Origin: an uncultured Clostridium sp.
GTDB taxonomy: Bacteria; Bacillota; Clostridia; TANB77; CAG-508
DNA length: 64,000 nt
Assembly: GCA_947647595.1 (NCBI GenBank)
Contig: CANSKZ010000001.1
Span: 138,912 to 202,911 of the forward strand
Reading direction: 5' to 3'
Part shown: positions 55,305 to 63,395 of the stretch, in pieces
Numbering within the stretch: position 1 is the stretch's first letter
Layout: every line of letters starts with the position of its first letter
The notes under the pieces: model-generated
The model's input: only the letters and a program-made list of their open reading frames with translations
Database searches by the model: none
What the model was told of the DNA's origin: nothing
Program-made: the position numbers and the translations under genes

Positions 55305-55315
55305 GAAAATTATCC

Positions 55316-55344
55316 TTGACTTTTTTTTCATGTTGTATTATAAT
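55316..55344 (+). promoter_or_regulatory. Promoter of the Ser T-box transcript
   Basis: -35 TTGACT (55316-55321), -10 TATAAT (55339-55344), 17-bp spacer. Confidence 0.75.
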
Positions 55345-55349
55345 AATAA

Positions 55350-55568
55350 AAATTAGCATTTGACCTTAAACTAAGTAATAAAATTCGTTTTTCTAAGAGA
55401 GTCTGCGGTTGCTGGAAAGCAGATAAAAACGGTTTATGAAATCTACTTAAGGGAAGCTTCTAGAAAACTAGACCGAGTGATTGCAGGTTATCGCAATTAA
55501 AAGAGTAATAAATTAAGGTGGTACCGCGTCTATAACGCCCTTATGCAATTTTGCATAGGGGATTTTTT
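55350..55568 (+). promoter_or_regulatory. T-box riboswitch, Ser specifier
   Basis: Specifier TCT (55442-55444) in ...GAAA-TCT-ACTTAAGG; T-box AAGGTGGTACCGCG (55515-55528); terminator stem (55538-55548 with 55551-55560) followed by TTTTTT. Controls the deaminase-like gene, DUF1653 and serS. Confidence 0.9.
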
Positions 55569-55586
55569 GCATATAAGAGGTGAAAA

Positions 55587-56408
55587 ATGATATTTAATGG
55601 TAATGATATAAAGAAACTAATTCAAGAAGAAAACATAATAGAAAATTGCAATCAAGAATACATAGGTTCTGCATCTTGTGATATTTCAATGAGTTCTCAA
55701 ATTTTAAAAATGAAGAAAACATTTAAACCAATTGATTTATCCAATCCAGAAAAAATTGAGCCCCTGTATGAAACAATTGATGTAAAAGATGGATATAAAT
55801 TTAAGTCAAATGAATGTATTTTTGCTATATTAAATGAAAAAATAAAGTTGCCACAAAATATGGTTGCGCATATACGTCCTAGAACCTCGCTTAGTCGATT
55901 GGGAATTATCATCAATTTACAACATATCAATGCAGGTTATGAAGGAATACTGAATATTGCGATGTATAATTTGTCGCCGAATACTTATATTTTGAAAGAA
56001 GGCATGCGAATCGGCCAAGTCGTTTTTGAAGAATTAACCGATGGAATGACAGAAAATTTACTGTATTCTAATGAAAAAACGCCAGTGTATCAAAATGAAG
56101 ATGGAAAAAGCGGTTCTAAAATATATGCTGATTTTATTGGAAAAGTATATCGTCATTTTAAAGGAAATTATTATTTCATTGAAAGTGTTAGCACAGATTC
56201 TGAAACGGGAGAAGATATTATTGTTTATAGACCTTTATATGAGAGAAAGGATTCTATGTTATGGACGAGGCCAGCGAAGATGTTTTTTGAGGAAATTGAT
56301 GAAAAAAGGAGCGATAATGTAACAGGGCAGAAGCATAGATTTGAGCTTGTAGAGGATTTGACAAAAGATTATGCAAATTATAAAAAAGAAAAAGGAGGAA
56401 AAGGATAA
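55587..56408 (+). CDS. dCTP deaminase/dUTPase-like protein fused to DUF1653
   Basis: 273 aa. Residues 1-~180 are the Dcd/dUTPase fold with HIRPRTSLSRLGI and the INAGYEG loop. Two substitutions stand out: the motif usually reads D-x-G-Y/F-x-G and here has Asn, and the position of E. coli Dcd Glu138 (L-E-x-x-N) reads I-A-M-Y-N. Deaminase activity is therefore doubtful; dUTPase-like or a binding role is possible. The C-terminal ~80 aa are a DUF1653 domain (GKVYRHFKGNYYFIES...). The same domain follows as a separate gene. Confidence 0.75.
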   Translation: MIFNGNDIKKLIQEENIIENCNQEYIGSASCDISMSSQILKMKKTFKPIDLSNPEKIEPLYETIDVKDGYKFKSNECIFAILNEKIKLPQNMVAHIRPRTSLSRLGIIINLQHINAGYEGILNIAMYNLSPNTYILKEGMRIGQVVFEELTDGMTENLLYSNEKTPVYQNEDGKSGSKIYADFIGKVYRHFKGNYYFIESVSTDSETGEDIIVYRPLYERKDSMLWTRPAKMFFEEIDEKRSDNVTGQKHRFELVEDLTKDYANYKKEKGGKG

Positions 56409-56656
56409 TGCAAGTAAAAGAAGGAGAAGTATATCGTCATTTTAAAGGACCATTTTATTATGTGATTTGTGTTGGATTTGATTCAGAAACGCAAGAAAGA
56501 ACAGTTGTGTATCGACATTTAGATAATTCAGGAAAAATTTGTATCAGAAATGAAAAAATGTTTTTAGAAGAAATTCCGCCAAGACCAGATAATGTAACAG
56601 GGCAAAAACATAGGTTTGAATTAGTGCAAGATTTAGAAAAATTATTCAGAAAATAG
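56408..56656 (+). CDS. DUF1653 protein
   Basis: 82 aa: GEVYRHFKGPFYYVI and RPDNVTGQKHRFELV. Closely related to the C-terminal domain of the preceding gene, so the two arose by duplication. It overlaps that gene's stop by one base (TAATG). Unknown function. Confidence 0.85.
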   Translation: MQVKEGEVYRHFKGPFYYVICVGFDSETQERTVVYRHLDNSGKICIRNEKMFLEEIPPRPDNVTGQKHRFELVQDLEKLFRK

Positions 56657-56668
56657 AAAGGAGAAAAT

Positions 56669-57964
56669 ATGATAGATATTAAATTTTTAAGAGAAAATCC
56701 TGAAGTTGTCAAGGAAAATATCCAAAAGAAATTCCAAATACATAAAGTAGATTTGGTGGACGAAGTGATTGAATTGGATAAAAAAGCAAGAGAATTAATT
56801 GTAAAAGGCGACGAAATGCGTAGTCAAAGAAACAATTTGAGCAAAGAAATTGGGAATTTGATGCGTGAAGGAAAAAAAGATGCGGCAGAAGAAATCAAGG
56901 AAAAAGTAAATGCAATTAACGAAGAACTTGAACAAAATGAAAAATTGGAAAATGAATATCGTGAAAAAGTAAATAGCATTATGATGAAAATTCCAAACAT
57001 GATGCATGAATCGGTTCCGATTGGAAAAGATGATAGCGAAAATGTGGAAGTGCAAAAATATGGAGAACCAACTAAGCCAGATTACGAAATTCCCTATCAT
57101 GCGGAAATTATGGAGCGTTTGTGTGGTTTGGATTTAGATTCAGCACGTCGTGTTGCAGGAAATGGATTTTATTATTTAATGGGAGAAGTGGCTCAGCTTC
57201 ATTCTGCGATTATCACGTATGCGCGCGATTTTATGATTGAAAAAGGATTTACGTATTGTATTCCGCCATTTATGATTCGTTCTGATGTGGTAACAGGGGT
57301 GATGAGTTTTGAAGAAATGGACGCCATGATGTATAAAATCGAAGGCGAAGATTTATATTTAATCGGCACAAGTGAACATTCGATGATTGGGAAATTTAAA
57401 GGACAATTACTTAAAAAAGAAGAGTTACCGTATACGATGACTTCATATTCTCCTTGTTTCAGAAAGGAAAAAGGGGCGCATGGAATTGAAGAAAGAGGCG
57501 TATATCGAATTCATCAATTTGAGAAACAGGAAATGATTGTAGTGTGCGAACCAGATGAGAGTTATGAATGGTATGACAAGATGTGGCAGTATACAATAGA
57601 ATTGTTTAGAAGTTTGGAAATTCCTGTGAGAACATTGGAATGTTGTAGTGGTGATTTGGCGGATTTGAAGTCCAAAAGTGTGGATGTGGAAGCTTGGAGC
57701 CCAAGACAACAAAAATATTTTGAAGTGGGAAGTTGTTCGAATTTGACAGATGCACAAAGTAGACGTTTAGGAATTCGTGTGAAAGGCGAGAAGGAAAATT
57801 ATTTGCCACATACGTTGAATAATACGGTTGTAGCGCCACCAAGAATGTTAATTAGCTTTTTGGAAAATCATTATAACGAAGATGGAAGTGTTGATATTCC
57901 AGAAGTGCTTTGGAAGTATATGGGTGGAAAGAAAAAATTGGAACCGAAAATGTTGACAAAATAA
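56669..57964 (+). CDS. serS: Seryl-tRNA synthetase
   Basis: Charges tRNA-Ser. 431 aa: N-terminal coiled-coil arm (EIKEKVNAINEELEQNEKLE), then class II motifs: LIGTSEHSMIG, FRKEKGAHGIEERGVYRIHQFEKQEM (motif 2), and CSNLTDAQSRRLGIR with motif 3 PPRMLISFLENH. AAAGGAG RBS. Under the Ser T-box. The antitoxin-like RNA promoter of locus B starts in its last codons. Confidence 0.97.
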   Translation: MIDIKFLRENPEVVKENIQKKFQIHKVDLVDEVIELDKKARELIVKGDEMRSQRNNLSKEIGNLMREGKKDAAEEIKEKVNAINEELEQNEKLENEYREKVNSIMMKIPNMMHESVPIGKDDSENVEVQKYGEPTKPDYEIPYHAEIMERLCGLDLDSARRVAGNGFYYLMGEVAQLHSAIITYARDFMIEKGFTYCIPPFMIRSDVVTGVMSFEEMDAMMYKIEGEDLYLIGTSEHSMIGKFKGQLLKKEELPYTMTSYSPCFRKEKGAHGIEERGVYRIHQFEKQEMIVVCEPDESYEWYDKMWQYTIELFRSLEIPVRTLECCSGDLADLKSKSVDVEAWSPRQQKYFEVGSCSNLTDAQSRRLGIRVKGEKENYLPHTLNNTVVAPPRMLISFLENHYNEDGSVDIPEVLWKYMGGKKKLEPKMLTK

Positions 57965-57980
57965 AAATATAGTGTATAAT
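57953..57980 (+). promoter_or_regulatory. Promoter of antitoxin-like RNA, locus B
   Basis: -35 TTGACA (57953-57958) embedded in the last serS codons; -10 TATAAT (57975-57980); 16-bp spacer, as in locus A. Confidence 0.78.
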
Positions 57981-57986
57981 AATAGT

Positions 57987-58057
57987 AGTAAAAATGATTA
58001 GATTTGCACATGCAAAAAATGAAAAAAATAGGTAGTGGTGCTACACTACCTATTTTT
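57987..58057 (+). ncRNA. Putative type I antitoxin RNA, locus B
   Basis: Predicted ~70-nt RNA from the promoter at 57953 to the terminator at 58024-58057. It contains 57996-58011, matching 58164-58179 (the facing gene's start region) at 15 of 16 positions, so it can bind across that AUG. The upstream repeat seen in locus A is weak here (only about 7 nt). Confidence 0.6.
58024..58057. terminator. Bidirectional terminator shared by locus B transcripts
   Basis: Perfect 14-bp stem (58024-58037 with 58044-58057) flanked by A- and T-runs. Its GGTAGT...ACTACC core resembles the hairpin of locus A. Confidence 0.85.
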
Positions 58058-58059
58058 AT

Positions 58060-58179
58060 TTAGCCAAAAAAGTAATTTATAATGTCAAGAAAGCTTTTAA
58101 TTGTTGCTAACAATAGATTCAATTTAGGTAATATACTTTTTTTCGCTTTTTTCTTATGTATAGGATTAGATTTGTACAT
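58060..58179 (-). CDS. Putative type I toxin peptide B (39 aa)
   Basis: ATG at 58177-58179 with a perfect AAAGGAGGTGA RBS on the minus strand. MYKSNPIHKKKAKK opening, then a hydrophobic stretch (LNLLLATIKSFLDIINYFF). Shares with peptide A the short basic N-P-I-x-K start, the RBS, the facing RNA and the shared terminator. No sequence similarity to a known toxin that I can name. Confidence 0.62.
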   Translation of the reverse strand: MYKSNPIHKKKAKKSILPKLNLLLATIKSFLDIINYFFG

Positions 58180-58328
58180 CTTTATCACCTCCTTTCAAGG
58201 TAAACAAAAATGCCTTTATTGGAAATTCTTTATTCGAATGAATAAAGTTTCAAGATAATAATGCTTGCATTATAACACATTTTATATTATAATGCAACCA
58301 ATCATGAAAAGGAAATGGAGTTATTGAA

Positions 58329-58911
58329 ATGATTGTAAAAAATCCAAAATTTGAAATATCTGCCGTGCGGACCGAAACAATATCCCAAAGGAAATTTGCC
58401 AGAAATTGTATTGGTTGGAAAATCGAATGTCGGAAAATCGTCTTTTATCAATACGATGCTGAATCGAAAAAGCTTGGCAAGGACGAGCAATACGCCAGGG
58501 AAAACAAGACTAATTAATTTTTATAATATTGACGATAAGTTTTATTTTGTGGATTTGCCCGGTTATGGATTTAGTAAAATGTCAAAACAAGAAAAGGTGA
58601 CTTCTGGAAAGTATATTGAAGAATATTTGGAAACAAGAGAAAATATTGCTTTGGTGGTTCATTTATTGGATATTAGGCATGAGCCAACAGCAGATGATAG
58701 ATTCATGTATGATTACATTTTGCGTTCGAATTTACCATTTATGATTTTGACAAATAAAGCAGATAAAATTGCGATAACGAAAGTAGATGCAGAAGTAGAA
58801 AGAATTAAAGAACGACTTGGAATTTCGTATAGTACGATTTTACCGTTTTCTTCAACAAGAAAAATTTATTTAGATAAAGTTTGGGAAGAAATTGAAAAAT
58901 GGATTGTATAA
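58329..58911 (+). CDS. engB: Ribosome biogenesis GTPase EngB/YsxC (CGG +1 shift)
   Basis: Usually essential 50S-assembly GTPase, 193 aa after bridging (B. subtilis YsxC is 195). G1 [9 protein letters not shown], G3 DLPGYGFSK, G4 TNKADK. The zero frame breaks at CGG 58368-58370, codon 14. Skipping its C gives [28 protein letters not shown]. An Arg read with skipping of the next A would also fit (R-P-K-Q-Y-P), so the inserted residue is not fixed by this site alone. Confidence 0.88.
58368..58370 (+). other. CGG +1 frameshift site in engB
   Basis: Zero frame GTG-CGG-ACC ends in stop and cannot make the G1 motif. +1 reading GTG-(C)-GGA-CCG restores the GTPase. Confidence 0.78.
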
Positions 58912-58941
58912 ATAAAATCGATTTGGCATAAAATAGTATGG

Positions 58942-59187
58942 GTGATTTGTGTGGAGAGAGATTTTATTAAAGAAATGAAAGTAATGGACCAAAAGAATGT
59001 GGATACGTATCAAGAATTGATGAATCATATTGAAAGAGTACAGAAAAGTCTTGAAAGAGATTACAATAATATTCAATTTATTGAAGACAGAAATTTAGTG
59101 GATTATTATACGTATCGCATTAAGGCAGAAGAAGCACAGTATGATTTTTTGTTACAAGAAGCCAAAAGAATTGAAACAGGAAAGTAA
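58942..59187 (+). CDS. DUF2508-like small helical protein
   Basis: 81 aa, GTG start. Helical with 'LVDYYTYRIKAEEAQYDFLLQEAKRIE', reminiscent of the DUF2508 family found near replication or recombination genes. Follows engB by 30 bp; a GG-rich region precedes the start. Family call is tentative. Confidence 0.5.
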   Translation: MICVERDFIKEMKVMDQKNVDTYQELMNHIERVQKSLERDYNNIQFIEDRNLVDYYTYRIKAEEAQYDFLLQEAKRIETGK

Positions 59188-59198
59188 AAGAGGTTGAT

Positions 59199-59750
59199 AT
59201 GGAAAAAATATTTGAAGTAGGACTTGTTTTAGGAAGATTTCATCCGATGCATAAAGGGCATATGGAAATTATCGATATTGCGAGAAAATTGTGTAAAAAA
59301 ACGATGGTTTTAGTTGGTTCTGCACAGGAAAGTGGAACCCTTAGAAATCCATTTAAAGTGGAAACGAGGAAAAAAGCAATTCATGCGATTTATCAACAAG
59401 AAGATGTAATCATTGGCGAATTAGATGATATGACAAATGAAAATGATATTTGCTTTGAATGGGGAAAATACATATTAGATGCGGTAAAGAAAAAATACAA
59501 CCTTGAGCCAGATTTAATGGTTTATGGAAAAGACGAATCACGCAAAGGTTGGTTTTCAGAAGAGGATAGCAAAAAGTTTTCAGAAGTTATTGTGGCACGC
59601 GATAAAATAGAAATTTCTGCAACGCAATTAAGAAAATATTTAAGGGAAGATAAAAAAGAAGAATGGCAAAAATATGTTCCAGAAGAAATTTGGGACATGT
59701 ATGGAGAGTTAAGAGAAGAATTATTAGAAATAGAATGTTATAAAAAATAA
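59199..59750 (+). CDS. NadM/NadR-like nicotinamide-nucleotide adenylyltransferase
   Basis: 183 aa nucleotidyltransferase of NAD synthesis. VLGRFHPMHKGHMEI carries the HxGH motif, and ISATQLRKYL near the C-terminus corresponds to the ISxTxxR motif. RBS AGAGG. Makes NAD+ from NMN if the assignment is right. Confidence 0.83.
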   Translation: MEKIFEVGLVLGRFHPMHKGHMEIIDIARKLCKKTMVLVGSAQESGTLRNPFKVETRKKAIHAIYQQEDVIIGELDDMTNENDICFEWGKYILDAVKKKYNLEPDLMVYGKDESRKGWFSEEDSKKFSEVIVARDKIEISATQLRKYLREDKKEEWQKYVPEEIWDMYGELREELLEIECYKK

Positions 59751-59775
59751 AAGGAAAATACAAAGGAGAAAAAAG

Positions 59776-61040
59776 ATGAGACAAGATATTGCGATGAAAT
59801 ACAATCGAAGAATATTTCCAGTGTATAAAGGAATTGGTTGGGATCCATTGTTTTATTCAGCTATTATATTTTTGTTTTTAACTCAAGTAAAAGGAATAGA
59901 AGCTTCGAAAGTACTGTATGCTGAATCAGCTTATGGGTTGTTTGCTTTATTATTTCAAATACCTGTGACAATTATGATTGAAAGATTGGGAAATAGAAAA
60001 TCGTTAATTGTGGGAAATCTTTTAGTAGCAATCCACGTGGCAATGATACTGATTGTGAATCATTTTGGAATATTGTTAGTGGCCTATATGATGTTTGCAT
60101 TTGGAACGTGTATGAAAGATGTTTCGGAATGTACAGTTTTATATGATGCAACAAAAGTTTGTAAAGGGAAAAATTGCATGGAAAATATTGATTCTAAAGG
60201 GTCAACAGCTAGTTATGTTTTACAAGCAATTACGTCGGTTATGGCAGGTTATTTATTTGTGATAAATCCGTATATTCCAATTATATTGTCAAGTATGCTA
60301 TGTATGCTTGCAGTATTGATTGCATATCGATTTGAAGAAATTGAATCTGAAGAAACGAAGTCTACAACAGTTAAGGAAACAATAAAAGATATGAAAGAGG
60401 GATTTCAATTTATTATTCATTCTCATAGATTAAAAGCACTGTTACTTTTTATGTCGTTATTTGTTGGTGTACTAATGTGATTTCCACTTATGAAAAAAGT
60501 TTACTACAAGATTTAAAGGTAAAACCACAATATTTTGGAATTATTTTTGCGTTATTGACCTTAGAACAAGGCGTTGCGGTTCAATTCCAAAATAAAATAC
60601 ATAATAAATTCAGAAATAAAACATTAGCTTTTTTATCGATTCCAGTTTTTATGTCATTTATTTTAATTGGAATTATCGTTGCACTAAATCTTAATCACGC
60701 ATTTACAATAATGACAGTTATTTTTATGTTTGCAGTTCAACATTTTTTGAGGGCACCTTATTGGACTTTGGAAAATAAATACATCACCAATTTTACCGAT
60801 GATTATATTAGAGTAAAAATTTTATCTGCGAATAAAACATTAAAGGCAATATTTAAAATTGTTATTACATTCTTAGCAGGATTATTATTGGAATATTATA
60901 CGACAAGTAAGGCATATTTTATAGTAGGCGTTATAGGACTAGTTATGATAACTTTGGTGTTGAAATATATGCAAAGAAGAGTAGGATTAGACCCTGATGA
61001 ATATCAAGAAAGTGATATTAAATATAAAAAACAATCATAA
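59776..61040 (+). pseudogene. MFS transporter split by a -1 break
   Basis: Major facilitator with 12 helices expected, 421 aa once bridged. The first frame ends at TGA 60478-60480 within TM7, and the second begins in the overlapping GTG at 60477 (GTGA). The break needs a -1 shift, for example one missing base near CTAATG, and is not of the CGG type. GTGA could allow coupled translation of two halves, but cutting inside a helix argues for mutation or sequencing error. Substrate not inferable. Confidence 0.6.
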
Positions 61041-61066
61041 ATTAAAAACATTTTTTAACGAAAACA

Positions 61067-61095
61067 TTGACTTTTTGATAAAATTCAATTATAAT
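61067..61095 (+). promoter_or_regulatory. Promoter of tRNA-Arg
   Basis: -35 TTGACT (61067-61072), -10 TATAAT (61090-61095), 17-bp spacer. Confidence 0.8.
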
Positions 61096-61148
61096 AATAT
61101 TCGAACATTCGTAAATTACAAAAAAGCAAAATGTAATTTGCGAGGAAT

Positions 61149-61225
61149 GTGCCTGTAGTTTAGCTGGATAGAATGCGAGGCTACGAACTTCGAGATCGGG
61201 GGTTCGAATCCCTCCAGGCACGCCA
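61149..61225 (+). tRNA. tRNA-Arg (ACG)
   Basis: Cloverleaf with acceptor GTGCCTG (61149-61155) paired to CAGGCAC, discriminator G and encoded CCA. Anticodon ACG at 61183-61185. With inosine at position 34 it reads CGU, CGC and CGA, but not CGG. It is the only Arg tRNA in the window. Confidence 0.97.
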
Positions 61226-61231
61226 TTAGGC

Positions 61232-61270
61232 AAAATAGAGTTTTCAAGCTAGCTTGAAAACTCTATTTTT
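61232..61270 (+). terminator. Terminator after tRNA-Arg
   Basis: Perfect 19-bp palindrome (61232-61250 with 61251-61269) followed by a T-run. Confidence 0.85.
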
Positions 61271-61280
61271 AATTGTATTT

Positions 61281-61328
61281 ACAAAATAAAAAGTATTTCA
61301 TTAAAAAACAAAATACTTTTTATTTTGT
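61281..61328 (-). terminator. Terminator of the minus-strand operon
   Basis: Perfect 17-bp stem 61281-61297 with 61312-61328, just beyond the last minus gene. Confidence 0.7.
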
Positions 61329-61335
61329 AATAATA

Positions 61336-61587
61336 TTAATGATGTCTGCTATTTCTATGATGAGGATAATTATATTCTACACAATTATCATGAGAGAATC
61401 CTTGTGTTCTCGTACATCCTTCCATAGAATAAGGACATGTTTCAGAATTATCACAAATAGCAGGTCTAGTTTGTATACAATTTTCTACATTGCAAACACC
61501 TTGTGAAGAATTCAGTTGCCTTGCATAAATTACATTACTAGCCATTACTAGGCCAATCACTCCAGTGGCTAAAAAAAACTTTTTCAT
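61336..61587 (-). CDS. Secreted Cys/His-rich small protein
   Basis: 83 aa: signal peptide MKKFFLATGVIGLVMA, then a mature part with CNVENC, CDNSETC, C and a C-terminal PHHRNSRHH. Many Cys plus a His tail suggest metal or disulphide roles, not proven. Last gene of the minus operon. Confidence 0.55.
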   Translation of the reverse strand: MKKFFLATGVIGLVMASNVIYARQLNSSQGVCNVENCIQTRPAICDNSETCPYSMEGCTRTQGFSHDNCVEYNYPHHRNSRHH

Positions 61588-61608
61588 AACATATTTTCCT
61601 TTCTATTT

Positions 61609-61950
61609 TTATATAAAATCATCCATTTCACCATTATCAAAAAGAAAAGCATCTTCATTTTTTTCGACATCACGTACAGGCAAAAAGATGGATAATTTTG
61701 TAGCATTATGCCCACATTCAGGACAATGATAATGAATCATTCCACAAGCGTAAGTCCCAGTTGGAATATCTGCTTTGCAATTTACTTTCATTAAATTCTT
61801 TTTATAATAATCTGCATTCTCATGAGAAATATAATGCCCAACTGTCATTGGTAACATGTATAATTGACGATTTTTTTCCTCCATTTGACTTTGACATTTA
61901 CGACACCAATCATCATGAAAAACAGCACGAAATTTACGTAAAAATCCCAT
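61609..61950 (-). CDS. Zinc-ribbon protein of unknown function
   Basis: 113 aa with two Cys pairs (CRKC and CPEC), a probable zinc ribbon, and a basic N-terminus. RBS GGAGAAAT. Sits between the membrane proteins and the Cys-rich secreted protein. Confidence 0.6.
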   Translation of the reverse strand: MGFLRKFRAVFHDDWCRKCQSQMEEKNRQLYMLPMTVGHYISHENADYYKKNLMKVNCKADIPTGTYACGMIHYHCPECGHNATKLSIFLPVRDVEKNEDAFLFDNGEMDDFI

Positions 61951-61952
61951 TT

Positions 61953-62537
61953 CTATTTCTCCTTACCACGAGCTTCTTCTAATACATTTACCATCATATC
62001 GGCTTTTGAAATTCCAGTCAAAATATATTCGCTATCCATACGAAAACGTTGATTAGAAGTAAATGTATTAATTCTAACCTTTACATCATCTACCGTAAAT
62101 AAGAAACTTACTCGACCACTCCCTTCCATAATGCCAATACCAGATTTTCCGTCATCTACCCATGTTTTTGTAATACGACTAGCTGGTAATACAAAATTTT
62201 CAAATGGATTCCAGAAAAACAAAAGAGCAATTTTTCCATTTACAATATCTACAACAATCATACTTCCATTCCCATAGAAAGTGTGGTTACGTTCAAATCC
62301 ACTTTCATTTAATTGTTGTTCTAATTTTTTTTGATTTTTCTTATAAATAGTTCTTCCACCAAAAGCCCACCAAATAAATGAAAGAATAGATGGTCCCATA
62401 AATAAAACCACAGCCATATTTCCTTTTGGGAAAAATTTCATTCCAATCCCAAAACAAATTGCACAAATTAATATTGGTGCAAATATGTATGATAATAAAT
62501 AAACAACATTCACTTTTTTAACTTTTATATTTTCCAT
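61953..62537 (-). CDS. Membrane protein, 194 aa
   Basis: Two membrane helices near residues 11-32 and 41-60, then a ~130-aa cytoplasmic or outside domain of beta character (SGIGIMEGSGRVSFLFTVDDVKVRINTF), not recognised. Two bases before the zinc-ribbon gene's RBS, so cotranscribed. Confidence 0.6.
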   Translation of the reverse strand: MENIKVKKVNVVYLLSYIFAPILICAICFGIGMKFFPKGNMAVVLFMGPSILSFIWWAFGGRTIYKKNQKKLEQQLNESGFERNHTFYGNGSMIVVDIVNGKIALLFFWNPFENFVLPASRITKTWVDDGKSGIGIMEGSGRVSFLFTVDDVKVRINTFTSNQRFRMDSEYILTGISKADMMVNVLEEARGKEK

Positions 62538-62562
62538 TTTAAACTCCTTTTTATTTTATATT

Positions 62563-63228
62563 TTATTCCCATTCCGATTTTTGTTTTTTCTTAGGTGCCC
62601 AGAAATATGGGAAAATTCCTAATTTTGCACCAAGTGCATGAAAGATTGGAAAGGCGATGAAAATCGTAATACACTGAACCATTGTAGTAGGTGCTTCCGT
62701 GTAATCTTCTTCACTTAGTTTTCCACCATTTCCTACCATATCCACATAAAAATCTGTGCGACTTAATTTCTCGGAATGTTCGATTTGAGCAATAAAGGTC
62801 TCATTACTCGTTAAATCTTCGTAAACAACTTTTCCAACCGGTAGAATAGAATTACTCGTATAAATGCTATCTCCGTCTTGTTTAACCGATTCAGTATTAA
62901 TACGAGCAGCTACGATTTCGCCAGACGGCAGTGTTACAGCATACATATAAGAAGTATCATAAAATCCAGCACCGCGATTACGATATTCAATTCCTGGTGA
63001 AACAATGGTAAAAGTATCGTGTGATAATAAATCATCAACACTTTGTGCTTGGTAGATAGACTCATTTGCAATGCCACCAATATCGCCATCAGCTACGGTA
63101 TGTTCTTGCACGTAAGCTTCATATTTTTGTGGTAAAATGCGTTCTGCAATTTTCACAGGAATAAAGCTAACGAGAAAACTCAGCAGTAAACAGAGCCAAA
63201 TGTCAAATCGAAGATGATAATATCTCAT
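62563..63228 (-). CDS. Membrane protein, 221 aa
   Basis: First gene of the minus operon. N-terminal helix (residues 8-25), large extracellular part, C-terminal helix (ITIFIAFPIFHALGAKLGIF) and a basic end. Possibly of the DUF6709 kind, but I cannot confirm. AAGGAGG RBS. Confidence 0.6.
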   Translation of the reverse strand: MRYYHLRFDIWLCLLLSFLVSFIPVKIAERILPQKYEAYVQEHTVADGDIGGIANESIYQAQSVDDLLSHDTFTIVSPGIEYRNRGAGFYDTSYMYAVTLPSGEIVAARINTESVKQDGDSIYTSNSILPVGKVVYEDLTSNETFIAQIEHSEKLSRTDFYVDMVGNGGKLSEEDYTEAPTTMVQCITIFIAFPIFHALGAKLGIFPYFWAPKKKQKSEWE

Positions 63229-63395
63229 ACTTTTTTCCTCCTTTTAACAATATATAGCGTTATCATATCATAAAAAAGAAAAATTATCAAGCATTTAGAA
63301 TAGAATAAATTGCATAAGTTAAAAAAATTTTTCCATAACTTTACAGAATTTTTGTAAGATGATATAATCAATTTCAAGAAAGAAGATGAAAATAA

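Noticed and set aside
5630..58370. CGG as reassigned sense codon (for example Trp or Gln) at the nine sites
   Set aside because: No sense reading keeps the zero frame open; each site needs a frame change.
5630..58370. Homopolymer sequencing error as cause of the nine breaks
   Set aside because: None of the sites is a homopolymer indel, and all share one codon, phase and direction; other systematic error is not excluded and is listed as the main test.
61042..61233. Minus-strand frame over tRNA-Arg
   Set aside because: This is the common false ORF across a tRNA (GGIRTPDLEVRS-type translation).
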